NCBI GenBank assembly: GCA_034112445.1
Contig: JAWUVI010000014.1
Location: forward strand, 310,001-374,000
DNA: 64,000 nt
Direction: 5' to 3'
Source of the DNA: Pelagadaptatus sp034112445
GTDB lineage: Bacteria > Pseudomonadota > Gammaproteobacteria > Pseudomonadales > Cellvibrionaceae
Below the pieces are notes generated by a model. That model was not told where the DNA came from. It saw only the letters and a list, made by a program, of their open reading frames with translations, and did no database searches. Shown one piece after another: positions 34,396 to 42,807 of this stretch. The position numbers were made by a program, and so were the translations under genes. Every line of letters starts with the position of its first letter. Position 1 is the stretch's first letter.

Positions 34396-36093
34396 TTAAA
34401 AGCCAAACATACTGGGTACAGTTGCACGCATTTGGTTGCGATCTTTTTCGCCCGATTGTTTCAGTTTTTGATATTGAATCGAATCTTCTGGAGGCATGAG
34501 CTTAGCAGCCTTATCTGAATCTTGATAACGCTCCCAATCAAGTGCTTCTCGAATTTCATTTTTAGCTTTAATGTTATCCAGTACTGCTAGTTCATTATCG
34601 CCAGCCATAAAGTCTAAACGTTTAGCTGGGTTGCCTCTATGGCACGCAAAGCAGTATTTTTCGAAAAGCTTTAACTCAGTGTGTTTGGTGATTTCTAATG
34701 GGGGAATACCTGAGACTAGAGGCGGGGACATTTCCGAAGTATCTAAACAGCAATATTGCTGTGCTGTATCTAATAACAAACTCATGAATCTAACCCGTGA
34801 GAAAGGTGCTGGGTCAAAAACATGAGTGGGTAATTCTTCTATTTTTTTTAGTAATGCATCTAGGCTATAGCTGTAGTGTTTATTGAGTGAGTTTAAATCG
34901 TCATCAGTGAAAAAACGAGCAATACCATACACACCATCAATATCTGTTTTGTGGAGTGTCTGTTTAGGTGCTCTTCGGGTTAGCGGGTCAAGAGCTGGAG
35001 GTAAGGGTGGCAGTTTTTCAAAGGCGCTTAAATCTTCATTATTTTTCGCACCATCACCAAAGTTAATATCTGGAGTTAGTAGCGCGTATAACCAGTCGGT
35101 AACGTTGTTACTTTCACCGCTAGGATCACGATTTTTTAAGTCTGATTCAGATACAGCAATGCCTTCTTTTGGAAAGGTTGGAGCCCATAATTTCCGTAAC
35201 TCTTGAGCTGCAGTGCTTTGTGAGTCAAAGAGCCCAGGTTGATCCGCATAATTTAGAGCGAGAGATAATAATCTCCTGCGGCATTCATTTCCTTTCTCTC
35301 CGCACCCATCGAGCCACACACGCTGGCTGATAATGGTGAAGTTACCAACGTCTGTTAATTCATCAAAGCGCTCAGGTGTGGCTAGGGGCTGTTGTATGGG
35401 TACTCCAAAGTAATGTCTGCTGCCTATGGTTTTCTCAATAGCGGAAGAAACCTTAAGTTGACCGCTGGTTTCGTTCCATGGACGCTCAGAGAAAATGGGT
35501 GTTCCGCCTTGATGACAAGTTAGACAAATAGCGCGTCGTGCATAGACAATTCTGGGCACGCACCCTTCACAATAATTTTGCACCAGTTGGTATTCGAAAC
35601 GACCTGCAGCTTCGTTATAACTCACCACTTCTATTTCATTTGCCGCCTCGACAAAGCCCATAAAAAGTTGCCCCTGGGTATTCATACCTAAACCAGCGGG
35701 TGTATTGGTTTCTTGGAAGTCAGTCGCGATAACTATTCGGGGTTTAGTATTGTCAGCCTGACCTTTTAGCAATGAGCGGCCATCAGGTATGAGTAATGAA
35801 AGGGGTGGAGCCCCTGCAGGGTTAGAATTTTTAAACAGTGTAATAAACTCATTGAAAGGAAAAGGAAGGCCGTCATTTTGAGCAATTAAGTGATCAAATA
35901 AAGAACGGGTTCCTTCGGGAGGGAGGTCGGTATCTGGTATCAGTTTATTAAATAAAGTGGGCTGTTTGGGGTTGGTGAATTCTGTAAGAGTGGAAATAGA
36001 CGGTGCGCTGAAATAATTAATTATTCCAAACGCACCTGCTATAAGAATTAAAACCACAACACCCGTAAGCGTGATTATTTTATGTAACTTCAT
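34396..36093 (-). CDS. Exported di-haem c-type cytochrome-like protein
   Basis: A 565-residue protein with an N-terminal signal or anchor (TGVVVLILIAGAFGIINYF) and two haem-binding motifs, CLTCH (about 190-194) and CFACH (about 481-485), plus non-haem cysteines in CEGC and QQYCCLD. AAGGAAT precedes the ATG. The second haem region, CFACHRGNPAKRLDFM, resembles planctomycete/marine cytochrome domains in which the haem site introduces a short binding module. No catalytic family is recognised. It lies 28 bases after the 817-residue cytochrome gene, so they are co-transcribed. Confidence 0.8.
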   Translation of the reverse strand: MKLHKIITLTGVVVLILIAGAFGIINYFSAPSISTLTEFTNPKQPTLFNKLIPDTDLPPEGTRSLFDHLIAQNDGLPFPFNEFITLFKNSNPAGAPPLSLLIPDGRSLLKGQADNTKPRIVIATDFQETNTPAGLGMNTQGQLFMGFVEAANEIEVVSYNEAAGRFEYQLVQNYCEGCVPRIVYARRAICLTCHQGGTPIFSERPWNETSGQLKVSSAIEKTIGSRHYFGVPIQQPLATPERFDELTDVGNFTIISQRVWLDGCGEKGNECRRRLLSLALNYADQPGLFDSQSTAAQELRKLWAPTFPKEGIAVSESDLKNRDPSGESNNVTDWLYALLTPDINFGDGAKNNEDLSAFEKLPPLPPALDPLTRRAPKQTLHKTDIDGVYGIARFFTDDDLNSLNKHYSYSLDALLKKIEELPTHVFDPAPFSRVRFMSLLLDTAQQYCCLDTSEMSPPLVSGIPPLEITKHTELKLFEKYCFACHRGNPAKRLDFMAGDNELAVLDNIKAKNEIREALDWERYQDSDKAAKLMPPEDSIQYQKLKQSGEKDRNQMRATVPSMFGF

Positions 36094-36121
36094 TTACGTC
36101 GATTCCTTAGAATGAATTTTC

Positions 36122-38575
36122 TTACATCATTTTAAGGAATTCACGCAGTGCTAACTTTTCTTCTGCGGTCAATGCTACGCCAAACTGATGGCCTTTGTTT
36201 TCCACGAAGTCGCCGCATTTCATAAACAGAGGGTCATGTGGATTTAGCGAAGCAAAAGTACTGACGTTCGTGCCTTTAGGTAGAGTTAACTGAGGAAAGC
36301 CTTCTGCTTGTCCACTGGGAGTCATTTTCATATCAGAGTGCAGCTTACTGATCTTTTGAACCCGCGCATTTTCAGCTAAAGGATCATCTGATTTCATTAA
36401 CTCATCAAAGGCCATTTCAAATTGCTCGATACGACCTTTAACCGTGTAATCAGGACTTCCGTCTTCAAGGAATGTGACTTCACCAATCGCGTTGTTGTGT
36501 AAGAAGGGAGCGGTTGCCCAAGCTGATAAAAGAGAGAAGTTTCTAAGGTAACCTGGGCCGCCTTCAATTTTTTGTTCGCCTATCTGCATGCCACCAATAC
36601 CAGGCACTAATGTATTAAGAATGCGAGGTACGCTACCCGGAGATGGGGCGTTTTTGTAAGTTTCCGATGAAAACTCTTCAAAAATATGGCCTTCGTTGTG
36701 GTTGTTGTGCATTGCTCGACAGCTGTTAGTGCCAATAATATTAAATGGAATCAGTTCATCGTTCGATAACCAATCTTGACCAAACACGTCATTGTCTGCG
36801 AACTGTTTAGGTCGAGTCACGCCATTAGCGTCTGTGCTTAGATATTTCGCGATAAACTCAGGAGTCGTTCTTTCTGCTTCGGTAAATTCATATTGCCAAT
36901 AATCTTCTTTACCAAAGACATGACCTTCATAGAATTTAGCCAGTGCATTTTTATCAGCGCGAATATTGTCTGGGGCCATTTTGGAGCTATGGCAACCAGC
37001 ACATTCTCGAGCGAACACTTTTTTACCTTCAGGTACTTTCGATAAATCAACATAGTCTTTACCTTCTTTACCATCTAAATCTTTAGACGCGAGAAGATAG
37101 GTGGGGCCGCCGGTTATCAAGAAAGCTGCCAGATCATCCATTTTCGCATCAGCGTAGTTCCACGAATCACAGGCATTAGCGCATTGCATAATACGCATCG
37201 GACTTTGTTTGCTACCTTGCCCTATCATTTGACCAGGGTACTCGAAGTTAGGTACCCAGCATTCTTCCGTACACATACCGATATTGATGTAGACACGAAT
37301 CAGCGCAAGATGCTCACCAACACTGTCTTCGCCGCCTTTCAGAACATGACGGGTTTGGCCTTTTGAGATTTCGCCGGTGACAGGATCTTTCATGACGTGC
37401 TCGAAAACACGCTTGTTTTGGAAGTCCATGATTTTGTTTTGAGTGCCAGGATTATGCATCCAGTCTGAAGCGACAATAGAGGTGTCAATAGTTCCTAATG
37501 CAGCCCCCATAAGAACTTGGTTTGCTAAGTGATCTTGGGGTGCGCCCTGAAAGAACGCCATTGGTTGGCGAGTGTGTTGGTTGCCGATGGTGGCACTAAG
37601 GTTTTCCCAGTTGGGCTCATTGGGGTCTTCAGGAGGGTTGGTTGGATCAAATGCAACGTGACATTGGACGCAAGGGTGACCTATAGCAAAGCGCTTGTTT
37701 TCCTTGATTTCATGTTCTTCGTAAGGCGCGGTTCGAGCGTCATAAACCACCTTTCCGGATTCGTCTTTAATGGTTTCGTTATAGTATTTACGATAGCCCA
37801 GTACTCCTGAAGAATGAGGGTCTTGACATTTATCGTACCAATAAGTGGAAGCATCGCCTTGTTCGCAATCAGGGTCGTTAATTAGCCCCCAGCGAGTGAA
37901 GCGATGCGGTCGGGTACGAGTATCCAACCATGGGTAATTCATGTTTTCTTTGCCAACCAGCCGAGATTGATGAAGCATATTTTCATCTTGGTTGCCGAAT
38001 GTACCTTTATACCAAACATCACGACCACGTCTGGCCTGATCACGTAATACTTTTGCTTTAGCTGGATCTACAGCTTCAACATCCTTAAACAGGGCCATGA
38101 CGTAGCGACAACCTTCTGCATCATAACCTGTAGGTTGCGGCTGATCGCAAGGTGGTGGTGTATATTGAGGAATGGGTTCAGTTGACCAGGTTGTCGGGTC
38201 GCCACGTTTATGCGTTTCGGGTGATTTTCCGTCAGGCCAGACTTTGCGTGAGGCCAGAGTGTCGTAATAGTGTTCGTTAAACCAATCGGCTCTGTCTAGC
38301 CAGTAAGGTGTTCCTTTATAGACGCCGGTAGCTAAGTTGCGTTCCACCAAGTCTGGAATGGATACGCTACGAAAAGTAGCTTTGTAGGGTTCGGTGGAAA
38401 CTTCGACTTGACCTGTGGGGAGATCATAAGGTGTCAAAGCAGGCACGACGGGATTGGCAATATGTTCAGGGACAGGAGGTATTTCGGGTGGTGCAGGCGG
38501 TAAAGTCGCAAAGTGAAAGAGTGCAAAGGCGCCCACAATAGAGCCACCAGTAAGTCCCCAGAACTTGAGTCCCAT
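36122..38575 (-). CDS. Large exported di-haem cytochrome, RoxA/MauG-peroxidase-like
   Basis: An 817-residue protein with an N-terminal hydrophobic signal or anchor followed by a proline-rich linker. Two haem motifs are seen, CVQCH (302-306) and CAGCH (525-529). The C-terminal part holds LLSAWATAPFLHNN, close to the TAPYLHNG motif of di-haem peroxidases, MauG and the rubber oxygenase RoxA; SCRAMHNNHNEGH offers further histidines. It also has extra cysteine pairs (CTEECW, CANACD). AAAGGAC precedes the ATG. A periplasmic di-haem oxidase, peroxidase or dioxygenase is the best inference; the substrate is unknown. First gene of the four-gene cluster. Confidence 0.82.
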   Translation of the reverse strand: MGLKFWGLTGGSIVGAFALFHFATLPPAPPEIPPVPEHIANPVVPALTPYDLPTGQVEVSTEPYKATFRSVSIPDLVERNLATGVYKGTPYWLDRADWFNEHYYDTLASRKVWPDGKSPETHKRGDPTTWSTEPIPQYTPPPCDQPQPTGYDAEGCRYVMALFKDVEAVDPAKAKVLRDQARRGRDVWYKGTFGNQDENMLHQSRLVGKENMNYPWLDTRTRPHRFTRWGLINDPDCEQGDASTYWYDKCQDPHSSGVLGYRKYYNETIKDESGKVVYDARTAPYEEHEIKENKRFAIGHPCVQCHVAFDPTNPPEDPNEPNWENLSATIGNQHTRQPMAFFQGAPQDHLANQVLMGAALGTIDTSIVASDWMHNPGTQNKIMDFQNKRVFEHVMKDPVTGEISKGQTRHVLKGGEDSVGEHLALIRVYINIGMCTEECWVPNFEYPGQMIGQGSKQSPMRIMQCANACDSWNYADAKMDDLAAFLITGGPTYLLASKDLDGKEGKDYVDLSKVPEGKKVFARECAGCHSSKMAPDNIRADKNALAKFYEGHVFGKEDYWQYEFTEAERTTPEFIAKYLSTDANGVTRPKQFADNDVFGQDWLSNDELIPFNIIGTNSCRAMHNNHNEGHIFEEFSSETYKNAPSPGSVPRILNTLVPGIGGMQIGEQKIEGGPGYLRNFSLLSAWATAPFLHNNAIGEVTFLEDGSPDYTVKGRIEQFEMAFDELMKSDDPLAENARVQKISKLHSDMKMTPSGQAEGFPQLTLPKGTNVSTFASLNPHDPLFMKCGDFVENKGHQFGVALTAEEKLALREFLKMM

Positions 38576-38908
38576 AACATTTGTCCTTTACAGTTAGTTG
38601 ATTTACTTTTTATATGTTGACGGAAAAAACAGTTATAGAGCGGATATATTTAAGCTCTAATAGAGAATAAGTCTAAGTAATAAAACGAAATATGCTAGTT
38701 AAAACCCAAATAAATTAATTGGAACAGCCACTTAAACCAATGACTTATTTTGTTGGTGATTTAATTTTATTGGTTTTTAGAAGTGAGTGGTGATTGAAGC
38801 GCCAAAGTGATCTAACTTGTATTGAGTAGCGCATTCACGGAATGCGCCTGCTGGGAATAGAGTAATCAATATAACCGGATTAGTTTATAGATAGGTCAAA
38901 ATACTTGT
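38576..38908 (-). promoter_or_regulatory. Upstream region of the cytochrome cluster with a candidate promoter
   Basis: A non-coding gap of 333 bases. On the minus strand TTAGAG (38660-38655), a 17-base spacer and TATAAC (38637-38632) make a plausible sigma-70 promoter about 57 bases before the ATG. No operator is recognised. The part nearer 38.9 kb is AT-rich 3' flank without a terminator that I can see. Confidence 0.35.
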
Positions 38909-39244
38909 TCAAATGAAATCCAAATCAGGATTGTCATTCATAATTTCTTTTATCTCGTCAGCTTCATTGGTTTTTCCATCGAGGACTTCTTTTACAAACT
39001 TGAAGTAGACCGTATAAATAACAGCGGGTTTATCTTCTTGTTCCACAAGAAAAAATGGAGCGCGCCCAACCGAGTGTTTTTCGGCGAGCTTTAGACCTTC
39101 ACTGTTACTGTCACGCTCGTCAGCCGTAACGATTTTATCTATGTACTGCATTTGATTAGAAGCTTCGAGCTTACCTATAACATCCGCACATTTTTTGCAG
39201 GGGCTGCCGTCAGCTAATATTTTTTTTACTAAAGTGATGTGCAC
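38909..39244 (-). CDS. Thioredoxin-fold protein with CKKC motif
   Basis: A 111-residue glutaredoxin/thioredoxin-like protein. The redox motif is C-K-K-C near residue 16 (GSPCKKCADVI), the cis-proline region is SVGRAPFFLVE, and the acidic C-terminus (NDNPDLDFI) follows. GTG start with GGAG upstream. It lies 64 bases after cysH on the same strand, so a role as reductant in sulfur assimilation is possible, although the partner is not shown by sequence. Confidence 0.8.
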   Translation of the reverse strand: MHITLVKKILADGSPCKKCADVIGKLEASNQMQYIDKIVTADERDSNSEGLKLAEKHSVGRAPFFLVEQEDKPAVIYTVYFKFVKEVLDGKTNEADEIKEIMNDNPDLDFI

Positions 39245-39308
39245 TTTTATTCTCCGGTTATATGATGTTTTTCTTAGTATAAATATTGGCGGCGATGGTG
39301 TCTTGTCA

Positions 39309-40037
39309 TTATTTGTCTACGTTGGTTGAGTGAAGACCACATTCTTTTTTAGTAGATTCTTCCCACCACCAACGACCTTCGCGTTCGTGCTGACCCGGGC
39401 CGGTTGGTCGAGTGCAAGGCTCACAGCCAATAGAGGTGTAACCTTTGTCGTGAAGGCTATTGTAGGGAATGTCGTTAATTCGTATATAGTCCCATACCTG
39501 TTGTGAAGTCCAATTTGCTAAGGGATTAAATTTTGTCAGTGTTTCATTGGCTCTAGCGAAAGCTTTATCTTCTTGAATGATTGGGATAGAGGCTCTGGTT
39601 CCTGGACTTTGATCTTTTCTTTGGCCTGTTATCCATGCATCTACCTCAAGCAATTTATTTCGTAATGGCGTTATTTTACGAATTCCACAACACTCTTGAT
39701 GGTTATCGGTTAAAAAACTGTACAAGCCTTTTCTTTGAACAAGATTTCTAACGGTTTCGCTATCAGGACTAAGAATATCAATATCAATCTTGTAATGGTT
39801 ACGAACTTGTTCGATATATTGATAAGTCTCTGGGTGTAAACGACCTGTGTCCAAGCAAAAAACCTCGATGTTAGGATCAATCCTATGCGCCATGTCAATA
39901 AGTACTACATCCTCAGCACCGCTAAACGATAGCGCTATGTGGCTAAACTCGGCTAAAGCGTAAGTAATGATCTCTTTAGGAGATTGTTGTTGTAATGTAG
40001 CGTCTATATCAACGGTATTAAGCAAAGAGCTGCTCAT
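39309..40037 (-). CDS. cysH: Phosphoadenylyl/adenylyl-sulfate reductase CysH (4Fe-4S type)
   Basis: Reduces activated sulfate (APS or PAPS) to sulfite. The ATG at 40037 has AAGGAC seven bases upstream and is preferred over earlier codons. The P-loop-like SFSGAEDVVLIDMA, the CC pair in QECCGIRK, the CEPC pair in SIGCEPC and the C-terminal catalytic Cys in KKECGLH are present. The CC...CxxC group binds a 4Fe-4S cluster, so this is the plant/Pseudomonas APS-reductase type and probably uses APS. The neighbour thrH is divergent. Confidence 0.93.
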   Translation of the reverse strand: MSSSLLNTVDIDATLQQQSPKEIITYALAEFSHIALSFSGAEDVVLIDMAHRIDPNIEVFCLDTGRLHPETYQYIEQVRNHYKIDIDILSPDSETVRNLVQRKGLYSFLTDNHQECCGIRKITPLRNKLLEVDAWITGQRKDQSPGTRASIPIIQEDKAFARANETLTKFNPLANWTSQQVWDYIRINDIPYNSLHDKGYTSIGCEPCTRPTGPGQHEREGRWWWEESTKKECGLHSTNVDK

Positions 40038-40538
40038 TCTTAAGTCCTTCATTGGGGTTGAACGTTTTGGCTTATGGCTATTAATTAGGCTGCAGGATAG
40101 CAAACTTACTCATAACTTAAAAATAACCTTAGGTGATACGTTTATAACTAAAACTGCTGTATGAACGGTTATAGATCCATCACTTTAAGCATGATTTTTT
40201 TATCTTATTAAAACTTCGTGAAACATAAAGTGGTTTTATTAAAAGCCTCAATTTAACACAGCTTTAAATGTTAATAATTACAGTGTATTGATATATGGAG
40301 GAATATTTGGTTGATTATTGATCATCTATTTAAAGGTTTGCATCTCTTTATTAATGTTGGTTGTAATGTGTTTCACGTGAATCGGCAGTCATAATATTAC
40401 CTCTAAAGAGATGATAGCTCTAGCGCCAGCATTCAAATTAAACAGCGATTGCGTCATAAGATAGAAAACGGTAGATTGCGCCTGCAATCATTATAGATAG
40501 TGCTTGGCTAATATTTTTAACTCGACTAGGAGATTATT
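40038..40538. other. Intergenic region between divergent cysH and thrH
   Basis: About 500 bases without a gene. It must hold the promoters of cysH (minus) and thrH (plus), but no strong sigma-70 pair could be assigned. The notable element is the parS-like palindrome at 40369-40384, listed separately. Confidence 0.45.
40369..40384. promoter_or_regulatory. parS-like palindrome
   Basis: TGTTTCACGTGAATCG matches the bacterial chromosomal parS consensus TGTTTCACGTGAAACA at 14 of 16 positions, with the central TTCACGTGAA a perfect palindrome. It could be a weak ParB site or an operator for an unknown regulator. Confidence 0.4.
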
Positions 40539-41156
40539 GTGGAACTTGCATGTTTGGATTTAGAAGGCGTCTTAATCCCAGAAATTTGGATTGAATTCTC
40601 AGAGAAAACAGGGATTGATGCGCTGCGTGCAACGACAAGAGATATTCCTGATTATGATGAGTTAATGACCATGCGCCTCAATGAGTTAAAAAAGCACAAG
40701 CTTGGTTTAAATGAAATTCAAGAGGTGATTGCTACATTAAGCCCATTAGAGGGCGCGCAGGAATTTACGAATTGGCTGCGTGAACGTTTCCAGCTTATTA
40801 TTCTCTCAGATACCTTTTATGAATTTGCTGGCCCGTTGATGAAGCAGTTAGGCTATCCAACTCTGTTATGTCATAAGTTGACGGTCGACGCTCAAGGTAC
40901 AGTTGTTGATTATAATATTCGTCAGGCCAATCCTAAACGTCAATCTATCGTAGCCTTAAAGTCATTGTATTACAGAACGATAGCGGCGGGTGATTCATAC
41001 AATGATACAACGATGTTAGCTGAGGCGGATGCAGGTATATTATTTAAAGCGCCTGAAAACGTTATTAATGAGTTTCCACAATTTCCAGCTGTGCATACAT
41101 ACGAAGATTTAAAGAAAGAATTTATTAAAGCCAGTAACCGTGATTTAACGCTCTGA
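40539..41156 (+). CDS. thrH: Phosphoserine phosphatase / homoserine phosphotransferase ThrH
   Basis: HAD-superfamily enzyme of the Pseudomonas ThrH type, able to dephosphorylate phosphoserine and transfer phosphate to homoserine. Motif I is CLDLEGVLIPE (DxE rather than DxD, the ThrH pattern), motif II LILSDTF, the later Lys in NPKRQ and motif IV AAGDSYNDTTML. GTG start with AGGAG upstream. Length 205 is exact. As I recall for Pseudomonas, cysH, thrH and pabB are adjacent there too. Confidence 0.93.
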   Translation: MELACLDLEGVLIPEIWIEFSEKTGIDALRATTRDIPDYDELMTMRLNELKKHKLGLNEIQEVIATLSPLEGAQEFTNWLRERFQLIILSDTFYEFAGPLMKQLGYPTLLCHKLTVDAQGTVVDYNIRQANPKRQSIVALKSLYYRTIAAGDSYNDTTMLAEADAGILFKAPENVINEFPQFPAVHTYEDLKKEFIKASNRDLTL

Positions 41157-41169
41157 TCCAGGTTATCGA

Positions 41170-41214
41170 CTAGGTTGGTTTGAACTAGGTTGGTTTGAAC
41201 TAGGTTGGTTTGAA
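41170..41214 (-). repeat. Three tandem 15-base repeats covering the pabB stop codon
   Basis: Three perfect adjacent copies of CTAGGTTGGTTTGAA (41170-41184, 41185-41199, 41200-41214). Read on the minus strand each copy encodes F-K-P-T-stop; the one at 41200-41214 is the genuine end of pabB and the other two are duplicates beyond the stop. Confidence 0.92.
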
Positions 41215-42570
41215 TTGTTTGAGCGTGTTTAGAATTAGGCCAACCTTATTTAAAGATTCTTGATACTCTTGCTCGGTATCAGAATCAGCCACAATACCTC
41301 CTCCTCCCCAGCAATACATCATGTCTTGATTGCAGTGCAAAGTTCTAATGGCAATGTTCATGTCTGCTTGTCCATCGGCGCTTATATAGCCAACACTTCC
41401 GCAGTAAACAGAGCGACGGCTAACTTCTAGTTCTTCAATTATTTCCATAGCCCTTATCTTTGGTGCTCCGGTTATAGAGCCACCAGGAAAGGCTGCTTTT
41501 ATTGCGTCCAACGTGGAGTTTTCAGTTGATAGTTTTCCTTCAATTGTACTCACTAAATGATGCACGTTGGCGTAGCTTTCTAATTCAAATAGCTTTTGGG
41601 TTTTAACGCTGTGTGGTTCGCACACTTTGCTGAGATCGTTACGTAAAAGGTCAACGATCATCAGGTTTTCAGCTTTGTCTTTCGCGCTATTTAATAATCC
41701 TAAAGCTAATTCTTGGTCTTCGACTGTACTTGCGCCTCGTGGGCGGGTTCCTTTAATTGGGCGTGTGACAATTTGTCCTAGAGGGCCGGCTTGAATAAAG
41801 CACTCTGGGGATAAGCTTAAAAGATGGCTACTGTCAGTTTCAAAATAGCAGGAATATTGAGCAGGTAATTGTTCTCGAAGTTTTAAGTAGGCAATAAAAG
41901 GGTCGCCACTGAAAGAGGTGTCGAAGCGTTGGGAAAAATTAACTTGATAACAATCCCCTGAGGTAATGTAGTGTTTGATTTTTTCTATGGCAGCAGCGTA
42001 TTGATGTGGAGTAATTTGATGTTTTGTCGAGCCGGTTTTAAATGTCTGGGATTGTGAGTTGGATTTCTCTTTCAGTGCCTTCTTAAGTTTCTCAAACTCT
42101 AAATCGGTTACTGCGGGTTGTGCGATTAAGGTTGTGATTTTTTTATGGTGGTCTTGAATCAGTGCCCAGGTATATATCCCTAATTGTGACTCTGGCAGAT
42201 TAATGTCGTCAGTGATTAGATCGTTAAGGTGCTCTATTTTTCTGCCTGCGTCATAACCAATATACCCCATAGCGCCACCTGTAAACGGTAGATCGACCCC
42301 AGTGATAGGAGGCTTGATAAGGTCTAGGTTGTACTTAAGGGCGCTCCACACTGAAGTATGTTTGGTGGTGGTGTTGTCTTTATCAAAGACCGTTGTAATA
42401 TCATTTTTGGAATGGATTTTATACAGAGGGTCAGCACTTAAAATATCATAACGACCTCTTGGCTGGCTGGGTTTGCCACTATCAAGCCAAATAGGCCAAT
42501 CTAAATGCCTGATTTTTTCAAAATAAAAACTCGAATTTTCTGTGTAGGGAAGTTGTTCAAGTTTTAACAT
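41200..42570 (-). CDS. pabB: Aminodeoxychorismate synthase component I
   Basis: Chorismate-binding enzyme that, with the glutaminase PabA, makes 4-amino-4-deoxychorismate for folate. The N-terminal Trp-binding-type region (DSGKPSQPRGRYDILSADP) and the catalytic domain are complete: YQVNFSQRF, the PIKGTRPRG motif with the catalytic Lys, ENLMIVDLLRNDL, FPGGSITGAPK and the final GGGIVADSD. Length 456 is normal. PabC is encoded at 18.3 kb. The 3' end lies in a tandem repeat. Confidence 0.94.
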   Translation of the reverse strand: MLKLEQLPYTENSSFYFEKIRHLDWPIWLDSGKPSQPRGRYDILSADPLYKIHSKNDITTVFDKDNTTTKHTSVWSALKYNLDLIKPPITGVDLPFTGGAMGYIGYDAGRKIEHLNDLITDDINLPESQLGIYTWALIQDHHKKITTLIAQPAVTDLEFEKLKKALKEKSNSQSQTFKTGSTKHQITPHQYAAAIEKIKHYITSGDCYQVNFSQRFDTSFSGDPFIAYLKLREQLPAQYSCYFETDSSHLLSLSPECFIQAGPLGQIVTRPIKGTRPRGASTVEDQELALGLLNSAKDKAENLMIVDLLRNDLSKVCEPHSVKTQKLFELESYANVHHLVSTIEGKLSTENSTLDAIKAAFPGGSITGAPKIRAMEIIEELEVSRRSVYCGSVGYISADGQADMNIAIRTLHCNQDMMYCWGGGGIVADSDTEQEYQESLNKVGLILNTLKQFKPT

Positions 42571-42650
42571 AAGTTGATTCAGTAGTTTAGGTGCTTGTTA
42601 ATAAACACTATTTTAATGCCAATTGAATTATTAAACCACGTATCATTTAT

Positions 42651-42676
42651 ATGCATCATATCAACATGTGATGCAT
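42651..42676. promoter_or_regulatory. Inverted repeat in the pabB/hydrolase divergent gap
   Basis: ATGCATCA (42651-42658) and TGATGCAT (42669-42676), perfect arms ten bases apart, in the 237-base gap between divergent genes. An operator-like element; a TATAAT at 42734-42739 downstream may be the -10 box for the hydrolase gene. Confidence 0.35.
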
Positions 42677-42807
42677 GATTATTTATTTCCGTTTTTCGTG
42701 CAAATAAATACAGAATCATTATCTCTGATGTCGTATAATTCATCACTTCTGCCGTCTACATTTGTCAGCTAAACGTTTCGATTGATTCGGAATAATATAA
42801 AGGTCTG

